64,000 nt of DNA from Hyaloscypha bicolor E (taxonomy: Eukaryota > Ascomycota > Leotiomycetes > Helotiales > Hyaloscyphaceae). A model generated the notes under the pieces. The model was not told the origin of the DNA. It saw nothing but the letters and a program-made list of their open reading frames with translations, and made no database searches. This document shows, piece by piece, positions 12,305 to 24,032 of this stretch. The stretch covers positions 1,054,001 to 1,118,000 of the forward strand of contig NW_020194691.1 in NCBI RefSeq assembly GCF_002865645.1, given 5' to 3'. The translations under genes and the position numbers were made by a program. The stretch's first letter is position 1. The number at the start of each line of letters is the position of its first letter.

Positions 12305-13930
12305 ATGGCTGCACCCCAAACCACCCAGCAGAAGCTCCCTACGGGCCTCGCTGGAGTTCTTAACAAGCCCGATGAACATCGAGACAGTGCTTATTACTCT
12401 GTTGGTAGTAAGCGTGAGCACTCACTCTTCTTGCAGTCTTGCAATCCAATCTTTACTGACGACGGCTTCTCTTAGACAACTCGACTCAATCGCAAGGCGG
12501 ACTGCCTCCTGTCGAGTCTCTCATCGGCCGCGCCGACTCCTCCTCCGCCACAGATAATACCCCATCGCCGGTATCTACAGGACATTTGACCCATGCTTTA
12601 AGTTCTCCGACCTCGGGGGCCATGAGTGTTGCCTCAATCGTCTCCCCGTCTTCCTACAACCCGAACTACGGCTTCCCCACGCAGCACGAGGTACATGGTG
12701 GCATGAATGCGAATCCAACCAATGATTCTCGCCGTGCTTCGGTCAACTCGACTCTTGGTATCAACTTCAACGACATGAGACTGGCCAATTCACCATATGC
12801 CTCGGCGAACCAATCCACCACCTCGCTGCAGAGCTCCCTGGCCCAACAGCGGAACCCTGGTTCAACTCATCCAGATCGCAACTCTGGTCCGTTTCGCTTG
12901 AGCAATGGCTATCAACCTACTTTCCAACGATTGCCTCAGGGTGATGGTATTAGTGCCTCGCGCACTGCTCCCCTGATCACAGGTCCTGCTGTTGGTGCCA
13001 TTGCACGTGCTCCTGAACCAACCAAGGGACAGGCATGGGCATTCCCCGAGGAGGAGGTTCGCCAATTGCCCTCTGCTGCTCGTCCCAGTGAGGAGCTTGG
13101 AAATCGTCATGGTACCTCATTCTATGATGATTCTCGTCGCAATTCCTTCGCCGATTCGGTTGCTTCAAGCCAATTTACGACCGAGTCTCGCGCTCTTCCT
13201 CCTGGACAACGCCGCCTCGAGGATGGAATGCCGCCTGACTTCGGCCCAGCTCGTGCATCCCGTGCGTCCTCCGAATACCAAGTCTCGACTCATCACCACA
13301 GCCTGCAGCATCGCCAGATTGGCGAACTTCAAAATGGTGAGGGCGGTTCCCCGACGAGCTCTCAGCCATACTCGCGTACCCCCGAGTTGCGCGTCTCGCA
13401 CAAGCTAGCCGAGCGTAAGCGCCGCATGGAGATGAAGGACCTGTTCGACCACCTGCGTGACTGTCAAGCCCCCGACCGGGGTGCAAAGGCATCCAAGTGG
13501 GAGATTCTGACCAAGGGCGAGTGCTTCAGCATTTTATATTTCTTGAATGCAGTGCTAACTTCTTCCAGCTATTGCTGAGCATAACCGTCAGAGGCAAGTG
13601 ATTGAGGATCAGAAGCGTGCTATCAATCGTCTTGAGACCCAGAATCGCCGCTTGGAGCAGGATCTTGACGGTACTCGCCAAGAGATGCAGAATGTTCGCT
13701 TGGAAAATCTCCAGCTTCGTACTGATATTCACGTCCTCCAAAACCCCGAGGGCCACGGCCCCGTCATCCGCGCCTTTCCGGAGCCAGCCCCTGCTCATTC
13801 TCATGCTCCAGGCTACCGTGTCCAGTCCGAGCAGTTGCCCCCGCTCCGCAACATCCCCAACGATGGCATGAACGGTGTCCAATACAGCAACGACCAGCGC
13901 AATGCTGCTTCACGCGGATCATACATCTGA
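12305..13930 (+). CDS. bHLH transcription factor with a GC-AG intron
   Basis: Exons 12305-12407, 12476-13516 and 13569-13930 give 501 aa. Intron 1 is GT-AG (68 nt) with a CTGAC branch site. Intron 2 (52 nt) starts GCGAGT after AAGG and ends TTCCAG, so it is a GC-AG intron; it splits the bHLH domain between TK and AIAEHNRQRQ. The long N-terminal half is Ser/Pro/Asn/Gln-rich and disordered. The basic region SHKLAERKRRMEMK has the H-E-R pattern (H, E four later, R four later) typical of class B proteins that bind CACGTG E-boxes. Helix 1 is DLFDHLRDC, and a coiled coil follows helix 2 (RLETQNRRLEQDLDGTRQEM). It resembles the protein annotated 'HLH transcription factor GlcD gamma' in Aspergillus, a name recalled rather than checked. 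Ala-Ile after the intron fits the family. Confidence 0.9.
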
Positions 13931-15239
13931 TCTTCGTGGCCATCACTCCAATACTTGACCCTTGTCAACGTTGTCACGATTAAGCTTTCCTTTCTTTCGA
14001 CACAAAATACATTATACATTACCGCCGCTCTCGCATTGCCGATAAGTGGCCCTACGTGATACGATACACCGCGGCACAGCCGGAGCAACCATCACTTGCT
14101 TTGCATCAGACTACTCGTGGCCTGCACTTACGACACTGGGAAACCCTCATCTGGTTCATCAACACTGGTTTCTTCGATGACATGTGTTGCTGGATTGGCG
14201 GCGTTGGCGGTTCTCTCGTTGATCTCCATCATTGTTTCCACCATATTTGTCGGGAGAACAAATTTCTTCCGCAGGATTGTTTCTATACTTTGCAAAATAC
14301 CCATGGCTGGCGGCTGGTTTGTCCTCCTCTTTGGAGACATGACATATTAACTTTTCTCACTTGGCACCGTCTTGGGCGGCGTTCACGGTGGATTGCATAA
14401 AGAAATTGGCGTTCTGGAGAATGATTGATTTTACGGGTGCTTGGGAAAATGACTGACAAAAAATGGCATATTGGAAATACGGCGTTAATACTATACCCGC
14501 AACCTTTTCTCCCTTCCTGGTCTTGCTCATCTTGGTCTTCGGATTGAGGGGGGTGGGATGGATTGAGAGGGGTTTGCAAACTTGCATCTGATCTTCAGAC
14601 GGTGGCTTCTCGTTCTATGCCACAGGCGAGACATCGCATACTAGGCTTTCCAAACGTAGACGTTTAAGGGATAAATAATTCGAGAGTCAGCAGTTGTTTC
14701 TGAGCTTTGCTTTGTGTGAAATTGAGATATTTGGACTCCAACCCGTGACCTCAGGGGCTGAATACGCCGACTCTACACAATTGAACTACCGGCAGATGGA
14801 AATTGAAAGCTGTGATCGTTCAACGAAACCTTTAGACTGCTGGAAATGTATCTTCGCGTTAGACATGAAATGTGGCACTCCCCTACTTTCAATGTCCCAT
14901 GGCGATGCTGGAATTGATCTCTGAAAGGTTTCATTATTCGATATATTTGATAATGTCTGAAGGATTCGGCTTCGTACGTACTATACCTCGAGAGGACATT
15001 AGACAGCGAAATTAGAAACAAGTACCCCTTTTTCTGTCCACTGCGAGTCCATCGTGCTCTTCTTCCTCATAGTCGAAAATTTCGCTGGGATAGGAGACAT
15101 GCTCTTGTGCAGAGCACGAATCGGGACTAGTGTCCACGCTAACAAAGTCCATGTCGTGGAAAAAAGTTTCTGGCCATCGTTCCTCATTCCAAGACATCGA
15201 GAATCCTCACACTCGTCCACTCTTTACACATCCGCAATC
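13931..15239. other. Intergenic: bHLH 3' region and RRM-gene promoter
   Basis: No supported gene. Short frames at 14056-14400 and on the opposite strand are shadows in untranslated sequence. A tRNA-like relic lies at 14733-14794. Confidence 0.5.
14733..14794 (-). tRNA. tRNA-like relic (truncated, not functional)
   Basis: Read on the minus strand the segment has a D-arm-like block (TAGTTCAATTGTGTAGAG), a possible anticodon arm, a variable-loop-like GAGGTC and a T-loop-like GGGTTGGAGTCC (B-box consensus GGTTCGANTCC with one change). The 3' half of the T stem and a matching acceptor stem are missing, and the anticodon stem pairs poorly, so no anticodon is assigned. It could be a decayed tRNA gene or the head of a tRNA-derived SINE. 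Confidence 0.45.
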
Positions 15240-16514
15240 ATGTACGTGGAACCTAATCTCCCAGCTCCCAATTGACACTCTGCTAATGGAAAAATTGAAG
15301 GCATCTCATCCGCCGAGCAGCTTTCCGCGCTGCGTCCTCGCACGCAGCTTTCTCCTCGCGCTCCATCACCACGTCCACCCCTTTCGTTCTACGAACGAAA
15401 GCCCAAAGCGCATTCACACCCTCGATTTTCCGGCGCTTCAACAGTGATGAAGCTACTGAGAAGTCATCAGTAGAGTCTGCTGATGGCGAGCATGGTTCCG
15501 TTCAATCGGCCATCGACTCTGCAACCGAGTCCGCATCCAGCCACGCATCAGAGTTCGCTGATACAGCAGCTGAGACCGTGAGCCAGACGTACGAGCAAGC
15601 TACGGAGTCCATCGCCGATGGTGCGGCAGCTGTTGGCGCGTATGCTGGCTCTAATGCTTATACACCCCGTGAACCCAGACACGAGAGAGCGGGCGGTCGT
15701 GGCCGTCAACCGTATGACAGAAACGGCGGTGGCAGAGGTGGCTATGGCGGTGATCGAGGCAGCTATGGCGGTGATCGAGGCGGCTACGGCGGTGATCGAG
15801 GCATGCAGCGTGCCCGTAACGCAGAGAATCGCAGCTTCGGACCTGACAAACCCCTGATCCCTACCCCGGGCATCTACATTGGCAACTTGCTTTTCGATGT
15901 CACGGCCGCTGATCTTGAGAGGGAGTTTGCGCCCTTTGGCAAGATTGGTTCCGCTGTTGTTGCTACTGATGCTCGAGGATTGAGCAAAGGGTATGTTCCC
16001 TTATTTCCAGATTTAATTTCGATAGCTAGCAGGGATTAATCGCTGATAACATGACCGTAGATTCGGCTACGTCGAGTTCGAAACCATCAGCGAAGCCGCT
16101 GCAGCCATCGAAGCCAAGAACCAAACCGTCCTCGAAGGCCGCCGCCTGGTTGTAAACTACATGACCAAGACCAAGCGCGAGTCCTCCGGCGGGAACCCAC
16201 CCTCCAAGACGCTCTTCATCGGCAATCTGGCCTTCGAGATGTCCGATGCTGATCTCAACAAGCTATTCCGTGAGATTCGGAACGTCATCGATGTCCGTGT
16301 TGCCATTGATCGTCGAACTGGCCAACCAAGAGGCTTCGCACACGCCGATTTCGTGGACGTGGAAAGCGCGGTGAAGGGCAAGGAGGCATTGACTGGAAAG
16401 GAGGTTTATGGTCGTGAATTGAGAGTTGATTTCAGTGCTGGTAGCAGGGAGGCAAGGGGTGATGGTGGTGCGCCACCTTCTGGTGGACGAATCGGGCAAC
16501 AGGACAGATACTGA
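15240..16514 (+). CDS. Two-RRM RNA-binding protein with probable mitochondrial presequence; start codon split by an intron
   Basis: Proposed CDS: AT (15240-15241), 15301-15990 and 16061-16514, 381 aa. The intron at 15242-15300 (GTACGT...AAG) joins AT to G, giving ATG and then HLIRRAAFRAASSHAAFSSR. This is a basic, acid-free, Ser/Ala-rich presequence that stays open into the downstream frame, hence the start choice. An acidic/Ser-rich stretch and a Gly-Arg-rich tract (GGYGGDRG repeats) follow. RRM1 has RNP2 IYIGNL and RNP1 KGFGYVEF, the latter interrupted by the 70-nt intron at 15991-16060. RRM2 has RNP2 LFIGNL and RNP1 RGFAHADF. Family knowledge suggests RNA binding; the mitochondrial location is inferred from the N-terminus. 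If the first intron is retained, ATG-TAC-GTG reads into a short out-of-frame peptide. An internal start near 15578 is less likely. Confidence 0.85.
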
Positions 16515-17376
16515 TCAACTCGCTTGATCACTTTCATGTCTGCGCTAGCTAGGTGGTTTAGAATGTACGATGGGCTGGAGCTGTGCTGGAGAAGGATCTG
16601 TGCAATTTGATGGTAGGAGCACGGGAGTTGTATCAAAAGTTGCGCGGAGGCATCATCGGCCTGGATGGACTTTGGGGACCCTCATCTTTCTACCTTGTCT
16701 TAAAGCTTTCACTTGCTTGTAAAATAAGGGATTCTGCGTTTTGGGACATTGGCGCAGAAAGACTGAGGATTTCCAAGATGTTTTAAAAACTCCGCTCACG
16801 GCATATTATGTTTGGAATGGTTGGTTTCTTTTGTAGGACTACGAAGGGCAAATAGTAGATCAATTAAATACTGTCTACAACTAAACCCTCTCATTGTCAA
16901 TTTCCCTTCCCTTCCAATTCACCCATAGCTCAGCTCGTGATCGTTGTTCTGGTTTTGGATATGTAGCTGCTGATTGGGTGGCCAAAGAAAGCAGAAAGTC
17001 TCGGCATGTGATTTGTCAACAAGGCTGCGCTTCGCGGCTCGGGAATCGCGACACCTCGGCAGAAGCAACAACAGGCAGCCTTTGACGATTTGAAATGCTC
17101 CGAGCAAGCACTTGCTTCCCCACAATTTGACCCCGACAAACGAAACACACGACGAACTCCTTTACCGACGACGACACGACGCTCCTTCTGGTATAACACT
17201 TGCGAGCATCTGCATATAGATTTGCCTTCCTACGACTTCCTCCACTCGTGCGTCATATTCGGAGCAAAGCGAAAGCGATAAACAAAGGGCGAGCTGTGGC
17301 GTGGCGAGCGAACAGAGACGTTTGCGTTTTGAAGGCACAGGACACGAGATAGAGAGCGCAGGGCTGGAAAGCAAAG
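16515..17376. other. Intergenic: RRM 3' region and PEX5 promoter/leader
   Basis: No supported gene. The right part is the presumed PEX5 promoter and 5' leader. Confidence 0.5.
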
Positions 17377-19378
17377 ATGTCCTTCCTAGGCGGCGCCGAG
17401 TGCAGCACAGCCGGCAACCCTCTCTCGCAGTTCTCGAAGCTGGGCAGCGATGATAAGAGTTTGCAGCGCGATCGCCTGGTTGGCAGAGGCCCGGCGAATC
17501 TGCAGGGCATGAGGAGTAATGGGCTGGGGATGAGTGGGAGTCAGGATGCTGTGAGTTCGAGTGATACCCTACTGTTTTATTCTGGGGGAAGGGGGCTGAC
17601 GGAAATAGATGATGAACGACTTCATGCAACAGGGCCCCCAGATGCCGGAAGCGTTCGCTATGCAACACGATTTACACCGAAATCCTTATATGCGAACTGG
17701 CTCGAGTTCGCCTGGACTGGGGGGATGGGCACAAGAGTTCAATCCGGGTGTAGAGACGCAGGCAAGGATGGAGGCTGCGTTCCAAGCTCCGAAAGGCACG
17801 GCGTTTAGTCCAGCGGATTTTCAAAGGTTTCAGCAGATGGGACCTGCTATAAGGACAGAAAGTCCTATGCAGAATGGCTTCTCTTCGTATCAGGCTCCGC
17901 AAATGGGGATGGGGATGGGGATGATGGGCAGCGGCATGGGAATGGGACTGGGGATGATGAACCGCCCTCAATTCCAACCACAGCAGAACTTCTCACAACA
18001 GCAAGATGCCAAAGGAAAAGGCAAGATGATCGAGCTAGATGACGAGCACTGGGAAGAGCAGTTCAAGCAGATTGATCTCGAGGCCAGAGAGCAAGACGAG
18101 GCAATGGCCGGGGAAGCAGAGCTCAATGAAATGGACAGGTCAGTCCTCGAATCCGAGACCAATGAATTTGGCGACTTTGAGTCGATTTGGAAGGGCATAC
18201 AAGCTGAGACTGCCGCTGCCAGAGAACTAGTTTCCGAGGAGAACATCGCGGAACATATGGGTGATTTCGATCAATGGGATGGTTTCGATGATCTTGGGGC
18301 TCATCAAAGTCCCTTTCGGGATCCGCATTTAGGGGAGTATATGTTTGAAGAAGATAACCTCTTCAAAGATGTCTCGAATCCGTTCGAAGAAGGCGTGCGA
18401 ATCATGCACGAAGGAGGTAACTTGTCTCTCGCAGCCCTGGCTTTCGAAGCAGCAGTGCAAAAAGATCCGCAACACATCGACGCCTGGGTCCTTCTCGGAT
18501 CCGCACAAGCTCAAAACGAGAAAGAAATCCCCGCCATACGGGCACTAGAGCAAGCAGTAAACCTCGATCCTAACAACCTAACCGCACTTATGGGCCTCGC
18601 CGTCTCCTACACAAACGAAGGCTACGACTCCACCGCCTACCGAACCTTGGAGCGCTGGCTCTCCATCAAATACCCCACCATAATCTCCCCCACCGACCTC
18701 TCCTCTCCCTCCGACCTAGGCTTCACCGACCGGCACCTGCTACACGAAAAAGTAACCGACCTCTTCATCCGCGCCGCGCAACTCAGTCCAGATGGGGAGC
18801 ACATGGATCCCGACGTGCAAGTCGGGCTCGGCGTGCTGTTCTACGGGGCCGAAGAGTACGGCAAGGCCGTCGACTGTTTCTCCGCCGCGCTGGCGTCTAC
18901 GGAATCCGGGTCTGTCAATCAGCGGGACCAGGTCCACCTCCTCTGGAACCGACTCGGTGCTACACTTGCGAATTCCGGACGGAGTGAGGAGGCGATCAAT
19001 GCTTACGAGAAAGCGCTGACGCTGCGGACGAACTTCGTTCGTGCTAGATACAATCTGGGGGTTAGCTGCATCAATATTGGCAGCTATGAGCAAGCTGCCG
19101 AGCACCTGCTTGGTGCGCTGGCTATGCACAAAGTGGTCGAAAATGAGGGAAGAGAGAAGGCGAGAGATATTCTTGGTGGTGGTAGCGGAGGGATAGGGGG
19201 GCAAGGCGGACTAGGCGTCACGGAGCAGGAGCTCGAGCGGATGATTAGCCAGAACCAGAGCACGAATTTGTATGATACGTTACGACGGGTGTTTAGCCAG
19301 ATGAACCGCAGGGATCTGGCGGAGCGGGTGGTGGTCGGCATGGATATTGAAGGGTTCAGGGGGGATTTTGAGTTTTAG
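17377..19378 (+). CDS. PEX5: Peroxisomal targeting signal receptor PEX5
   Basis: Exons 17377-17550 and 17609-19378 (647 aa); the intron is 58 nt, GTGAGT...TAG, with a CTGAC branch site. PEX5 binds the C-terminal PTS1 (SKL) of matrix proteins in the cytosol and docks at PEX13/PEX14. The N-terminus MSFLGGAECSTAGNPLSQFS carries the conserved Cys (C9) that is mono-ubiquitinated for receptor export. The N-terminal half has WxxxF-type docking motifs (WAQEF, WEEQF) and related aromatic motifs (FESIWKGI, FDQWDGF), plus a Met/Gly-rich tract (MGMGMGMMGSGMGMG). The C-terminal half is a TPR array, from NPFEEGVRIMHEGGNLSLAALAFEAAV to NAYEKALTLRTNFVRARYNLGVSCINIGSYEQA, ending in the usual helical bundle. 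Length and order are normal. No damage is seen. Confidence 0.95.
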
Positions 19379-20086
19379 ATAGGCGTGGGGAGGGCGTGAG
19401 ATTTCTGAGGAGCTGATAGTGGGTCTGGGGATCGAATCATCGAAATCGAACTGATCAGCATGGATTGGGGGTATGTAGATTGACGTTGCATTACAAGGAC
19501 AGGATTGGTACTCGGCTTTTGGAATGGAAAAGTTGTTCGAGTCAGCCCCCGTACTTCTCCTATGGCTTTGGTGCTTTTCAGCTTCATCTAGCACTGTTTT
19601 GAAAGAGATGAATAGGTGATATCTTGCTAGTTGCAAGAAGATTTCGAGATGAGCGATGAGCGATGAGTGATGACGCTCTCCTCTCTGCGATTTGCACTTC
19701 CCTTCTATATCATTCTCGTGTTCCTTTCGCATTCCTTTCATATTCCTCTCCGACACTAGAGCGTTGCCTTCCTTTCCTAGTAGCTAGGATTGGAAAGCGA
19801 AAAAAAATTGTACTGGTGTCATTGTGTAGAAGGGTTAGATATGGGGCAAGAGAGAGAAGGTAGAGAAGGTCATTTTCCCTTTCAGGTTGCTGTTACGGTC
19901 TCGTTTCGATATTCTAGGGGCGGGGAGTCGGGAGGCTGGTGCAAGAGAGAGAAGGTAGAGAAGGCCATTTTCCCCTTCAGTTTGCTGTTATGGTCTCGTG
20001 TAATTACAGGTCTCGTTTCGATATTCTAGGGGGCAATAAGGAGAATCGTAGCTGGATTCGGTTCTTTCATTATTCTTGGCTTTCTT
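19379..20086. other. Intergenic between convergent PEX5 and DUF6594 genes
   Basis: 3' regions of two convergent genes; no supported coding sequence. Holds the direct repeat at 19846-20033. Confidence 0.5.
19846..20033. repeat. Imperfect direct repeat, about 75 bp, two copies
   Basis: Copy 1 is 19846-19920 and copy 2 is 19941-20033, both running from GCAAGAGAGAGAAGGTAGAG to GATATTCTAGGGG. Copy 2 has an extra stretch of about 18 bp (around GTAATTACAG) that itself repeats GTCTCGT. Confidence 0.85.
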
Positions 20087-21088
20087 CTAGCCCCCAGGAG
20101 GGAGAGTAGCCAGGTTACTCGACACAAATACCACCAGAACAGCCGCATACGCTGCCGTTGATCCAAATATCTCGGCTCTCCGAGCACTCGTCAAAAGCCC
20201 CACGCTGATCGCAAAAAGGGCCGTGAAGCAGCTCAACATGATCAAACGCCACTCAGTCTTCTGCACGGTGTACAGGCCAACTATTGCTCCAATGAGCAGT
20301 ATGGCTGCAATGATTGTGCTGATGATTGCAACTGCCCAAACAACATGCTTTTCAAGATAGTGGCCAGTAGTTCCTTGGCCATCTTCAGCTCTTCGAACCT
20401 GGTACACAAGTAAGTATCACATAGATAGATTTTGGGGAGATACGGACAGGAAATGGCCAGTGGTTCTGCAAAAACAACGACAATGGATCTTTATCCGCCG
20501 GCGTTCGCAGGGCTACAAGATCGTGGCGGTCATCGAGCGTATCTTTTGCTCTTCCACCTAGCACTGGGTCGATCTTTGCTCCAGTTGCCGGTTGGATTCC
20601 ACCTGTAAACCAGCTACGGAATGCAGACAACACTCGATTACTCGGTCTTTCTAGATTTGCGATTTGACTCTGAAGAAGGAGAGTCTCGTCTATTTCAAAT
20701 CAACCTCCAGGCATCACAATGGCGAGGGTTATCACTCACGATACTCTCTCAACTTCGCTCGAATCTCCTTATTAAGCTCCATTCGTTGTCTTTCCTGCTC
20801 ACGCTCTGCCGCATTCTTCACAAAAGTCTCCCATTTCCTATTCGATTGTTTCAGGACCAGGTCGTTTGAGTTCCTCGACTCCTCATCGAACTTGTCCTGT
20901 CTCGATTCCAGATCTATCAGTTCGCTCTGGAGGTTCAATAAGTTCCGCGCGCTGAGTTTATCGAACTTGCGATAGACGAAAGACTCGCTGTCCGGATCTT
21001 TCGCCATCCATGCTGCGACAGCCGGGTATCCATCCCGCCATGCCTCAGGCGGCCTTCCTGCCTCCGGGTCTAGAGGTTTGCGACTCAT
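20087..21088 (-). CDS. DUF6594-type membrane protein
   Basis: Three exons on the minus strand: 21088-20740, 20689-20448 and 20398-20087 (300 aa). Introns are 50 nt (GTGAGT...TAG) and 49 nt (GTCCGT...CAG, a weaker donor). The N-terminus has the family pattern of a short Pro-rich start and an aromatic block (AWRDGYPAVAAWMAKDPD), then FVYRKFDKLSARNLLNLQSEL followed by a long amphipathic, probably coiled-coil stretch. After the first intron comes ETLLLQSQIANLERPSNRVL, then FRSWF and the NHWPFP block. The last exon encodes three membrane helices (VVWAVAIISTIIAAILLIGAI; RLIMLSCFTALFAISVGLL; YAAVLVVFVSSNL). The family (PF20237) is common in Pezizomycotina and has no known function. Confidence 0.8.
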
Positions 21089-21401
21089 AAATTGGTGACA
21101 GAGCTCATTGTTCCTGCCATTTGGTGATCAATGGAATCGAATACTTATCATGAGATATCTAGCCGCCAGCCTGAGTTGAAGATGACTTGGGTGAGTTGGC
21201 ACCCATCGAGAGGGGCGCAGCAAGCCACGCGGGTTTGGCAGACGGTGAGGCGGACTAGCCTGGCTCGCAACCACCCACCTTGCATTCCCACTTTTTCAAT
21301 TGCTTCCATCCCTCCTCTGCCCTAAAACTCTTGAATTTGTCGATTAAAGAGCCTTCATCAGATTCCAGGATTCTACGGCGCCGTCCTGGCTGCGTTATTC
21401 G
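21089..21401. other. Intergenic between divergent genes
   Basis: Shared upstream region of the DUF6594 and membrane/retropepsin genes. No separate gene is supported. Confidence 0.5.
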
Positions 21402-24032
21402 ATGTGTGGGCTCGGGCAGCCTTGGCAGCCAGCCTCGACGAGCATTGCCGTCTTCGACCACTTCTTCCAGCCGGAGCCTGATCCTCTTATGTAGGTTTCC
21501 ATCCATCATAATATGAAGTCGGCTCTGACTAATTGTCACACAGATTCAACTTAACCTATAGAATTAGATGGAGACTCGATGACTGGGCACTACCTTTCAG
21601 TCCCGGCTTTGACCATTTTTTCGAACCCAAAGCTAATGGCGTTAGGTAGGGCTCTGTCTACTATGAAGGAGGCTGTAACTGATGGCAACTTAGATTCATG
21701 CTGAGTAAAAAAGAATGGATAGTTTTAGCAGCGCATCTCTACTGCGCTGCAGTCGTCATCTTCGCATTTGGCCATGGTCTATCCCTCCCCTTGTACATTT
21801 CTAAATTCCACGCACGCCTGTTGAAGCAACCACCACCTCAACGTATATGGAGCATAATTGGCCGTATCTGGGAGAATCTCGATCCATTCATGTCTCGATG
21901 CAGATCGATGAGCAGGTTCTGCAAGGCATTCAGTGTTAGTCTTCTGGTATGGGCATATTTCCAGTTAGTCTTTGCGCATTTACGCCACGAAATTTTCCCT
22001 GCTTCTTCTGTGCGAATTGTCGACTACAACTTCATCCTCAAGTTTATTGCCGTGGGATGTTGTTTTCAGGCTGCGTGTGAAGATCTTGAGAGCAACCTTA
22101 TCCGATTGCTGAATCCGAAATATGTCAACCTCCTCAAAAAGTTATGGTTACTTCTCAACTGGATGACTATTGGCTTCAGATGTGTTGACTTCGTTCCATC
22201 GGACTTGAGCTGGGCAATGGATCGCATTACCGCCGCTCACACCTTTCGAGCCATCTCGCGCCTCATAAACTTTCGGTTTGGACTTCAGGTGCAGGAGAGG
22301 ACTGTGCTACCAAGAAGCTGGTGGAACTGCCGCTTTGAATTGAAGCCCTACAATCCTTGGGCGTTCTCCCAAAGAAATAATGATGTTGAGCGACTAGGAT
22401 TCGACGCCTTTAAGTTTATCCCTTTTGGGTCACCCCCCCTCCATTATTACTGGTACTTTGTCCCGGTTCTTTCTGCTGTGCCAATCACAATTGCAGTATC
22501 CATCTGGGCAGGTGATAAACACATTCTGCTCTCTATTTGGAATCTCGCACTACTTTTCGCAATGGTTCCTGTTCTATCAACTACGGTAACAGTTATCCAC
22601 TCCTCCAATCGATACCACGATTTGGACAAACAAAGTCTGATCTGGTTCCTCTTCGTGATGATGAACATTCTTTTCACATTTTGCAACGATTCCAATGACC
22701 CACTTGGCTCAATTTGCCCTGGAACAGAGAAGTAGTTATGGCTGGTCAAATATCAAGTAAGTGTTCTGTGGAGTTTCGAGATCTGAAAAGTGACCCAGTG
22801 GCAGACGAACGGTGGCTATACTCGAGATACTTAGCCTCCTGGCCCCATGCCTTTCGAAGGTTCTCCTTACGGTGGTACATCTTGGAGCGAAGTTCCTTTA
22901 CAATGTTCTCTTTCCACCGGGTAGAGAAGAATGGGTTATTATGGGCAGCCTCAAGGGCATCAGCGTATTAGCAATCCCAGACACTGGCTCTGAGCTGAAC
23001 ATTGTTTCAGACCATTTTATCAAGCTCCACGGGATAAAGCTTGACTCTGAGTTCCAGCGATCTATTCAGTTACCTAACCGGGAGACCATTTCCACCGGAA
23101 CAGTATCCCTTCCATTCTCATTTGAAGGAGAGAAGTCAACATTCAGCATAGTCTTCACAGTCATGCCAAGTTGCGTCCACGACGTCATTCTCAGCAACTC
23201 CTTCCTCAGAACCACAGAGACTCTTACCAGATTTTCTAGTCGTTTAAAGAGCAAATTCGTCCCCTCTCTTCACATACCTCGTTTGAGACTCTTAGGAGCC
23301 CCCAAACAGCGGATTTTGGGCTCAATCAACGGTCATACTGCCGTCGCTCTGCCAGATACTGGCTCGGATGTGATGCTCATATCCAAGCAGTATGTACAGG
23401 AACGCCGTTTCATTCACTGGGTTTCAACGGATAATGCTTACAGAACCTGCCTCGAATTCGCTGATGGCAGTCTCGCAAATACCTGTGGTATCGCCTTTGG
23501 TGTTGAATGGCGGTTTGGCAAGGAGGATTCGACTTCCCGACCCTGCGATTTTCATATTATGGACGGTCTGCCGTACGATGTGATTTTGAGCAATGATTTC
23601 TTGTTCGAATCAAAGGCGTTCTCTCAGTTCAAGGACTTTTTCTTCGAGCAAAGGGACGGGCTGGACTTGAGTCGAACATCCCACGAACTCAGTCTCATCA
23701 AAATTGTTGGGCCTCAGAACAAGGCAACAAGTCGTATTCACGGCTTCTACCGGAGGTTCTTGCAAGTTGTGAAAGGAAGTGAGTCGTTGCTCAGCAATTA
23801 CATTACGTGGATTTTAATTGACGAACAATTAGACGCTCCCAGCACCACCAATCAAAAAGACTCGAAATCTGCAGTCCAAGAGCGAGAGGACCACCTCCGA
23901 CGCGAACTTCAACGACAAGATGCGATGGAGGAGCTCATTACCGAACTTTCACCAGAGCAGCAAGAAGCTGCCTGGGCAGCGGAGGGGCGTTGCAGAGAGC
24001 AATGGACGAAAACACACTCTCTCGACGGATGA
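21402..24032 (+). CDS. Multi-pass membrane protein fused to two tandem retropepsin-like (DTGS) domains
   Basis: I join five exons: 21402-21490, 21544-21645, 21694-22731, 22799-23778, 23833-24032 (802 aa). The key join is the intron at 22732-22798 (GTAGTT...CCCAG; CAG at 22804 also fits), which removes a stop at 22733 and keeps frame. The N-terminal half has repeated FDHFF motifs, then about seven hydrophobic segments from residue 72 (WIVLAAHLYCAAVVIFAFGH) to LIWFLFVMMNILFTFC, and one more after the join (VAILEILSLLAPCL). Then come two homologous aspartic protease modules: D471 in LAIPDTGSELNIVS with downstream DVILSNSFL, and D596 in VALPDTGSDVMLIS with DVILSNDFL. DTG supplies the catalytic Asp. 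A charged, probably coiled C-tail ends it. If the join is wrong, these are two adjacent genes, and the second has no good start before M at 22938. The membrane domain family is not recognised. Confidence 0.65.

Noticed and set aside
14056..14400. 114-codon plus-strand frame after the bHLH gene
   Set aside because: Trp/His/Cys-rich with no motif; fits 3' untranslated sequence.
22714..22971. Separate start for the retropepsin part at ATG 22738
   Set aside because: The frame from this ATG does not lead into the protease frame; the only intron that would link them is about 38-44 nt with a weak donor, whereas splicing from the upstream membrane exon works cleanly.
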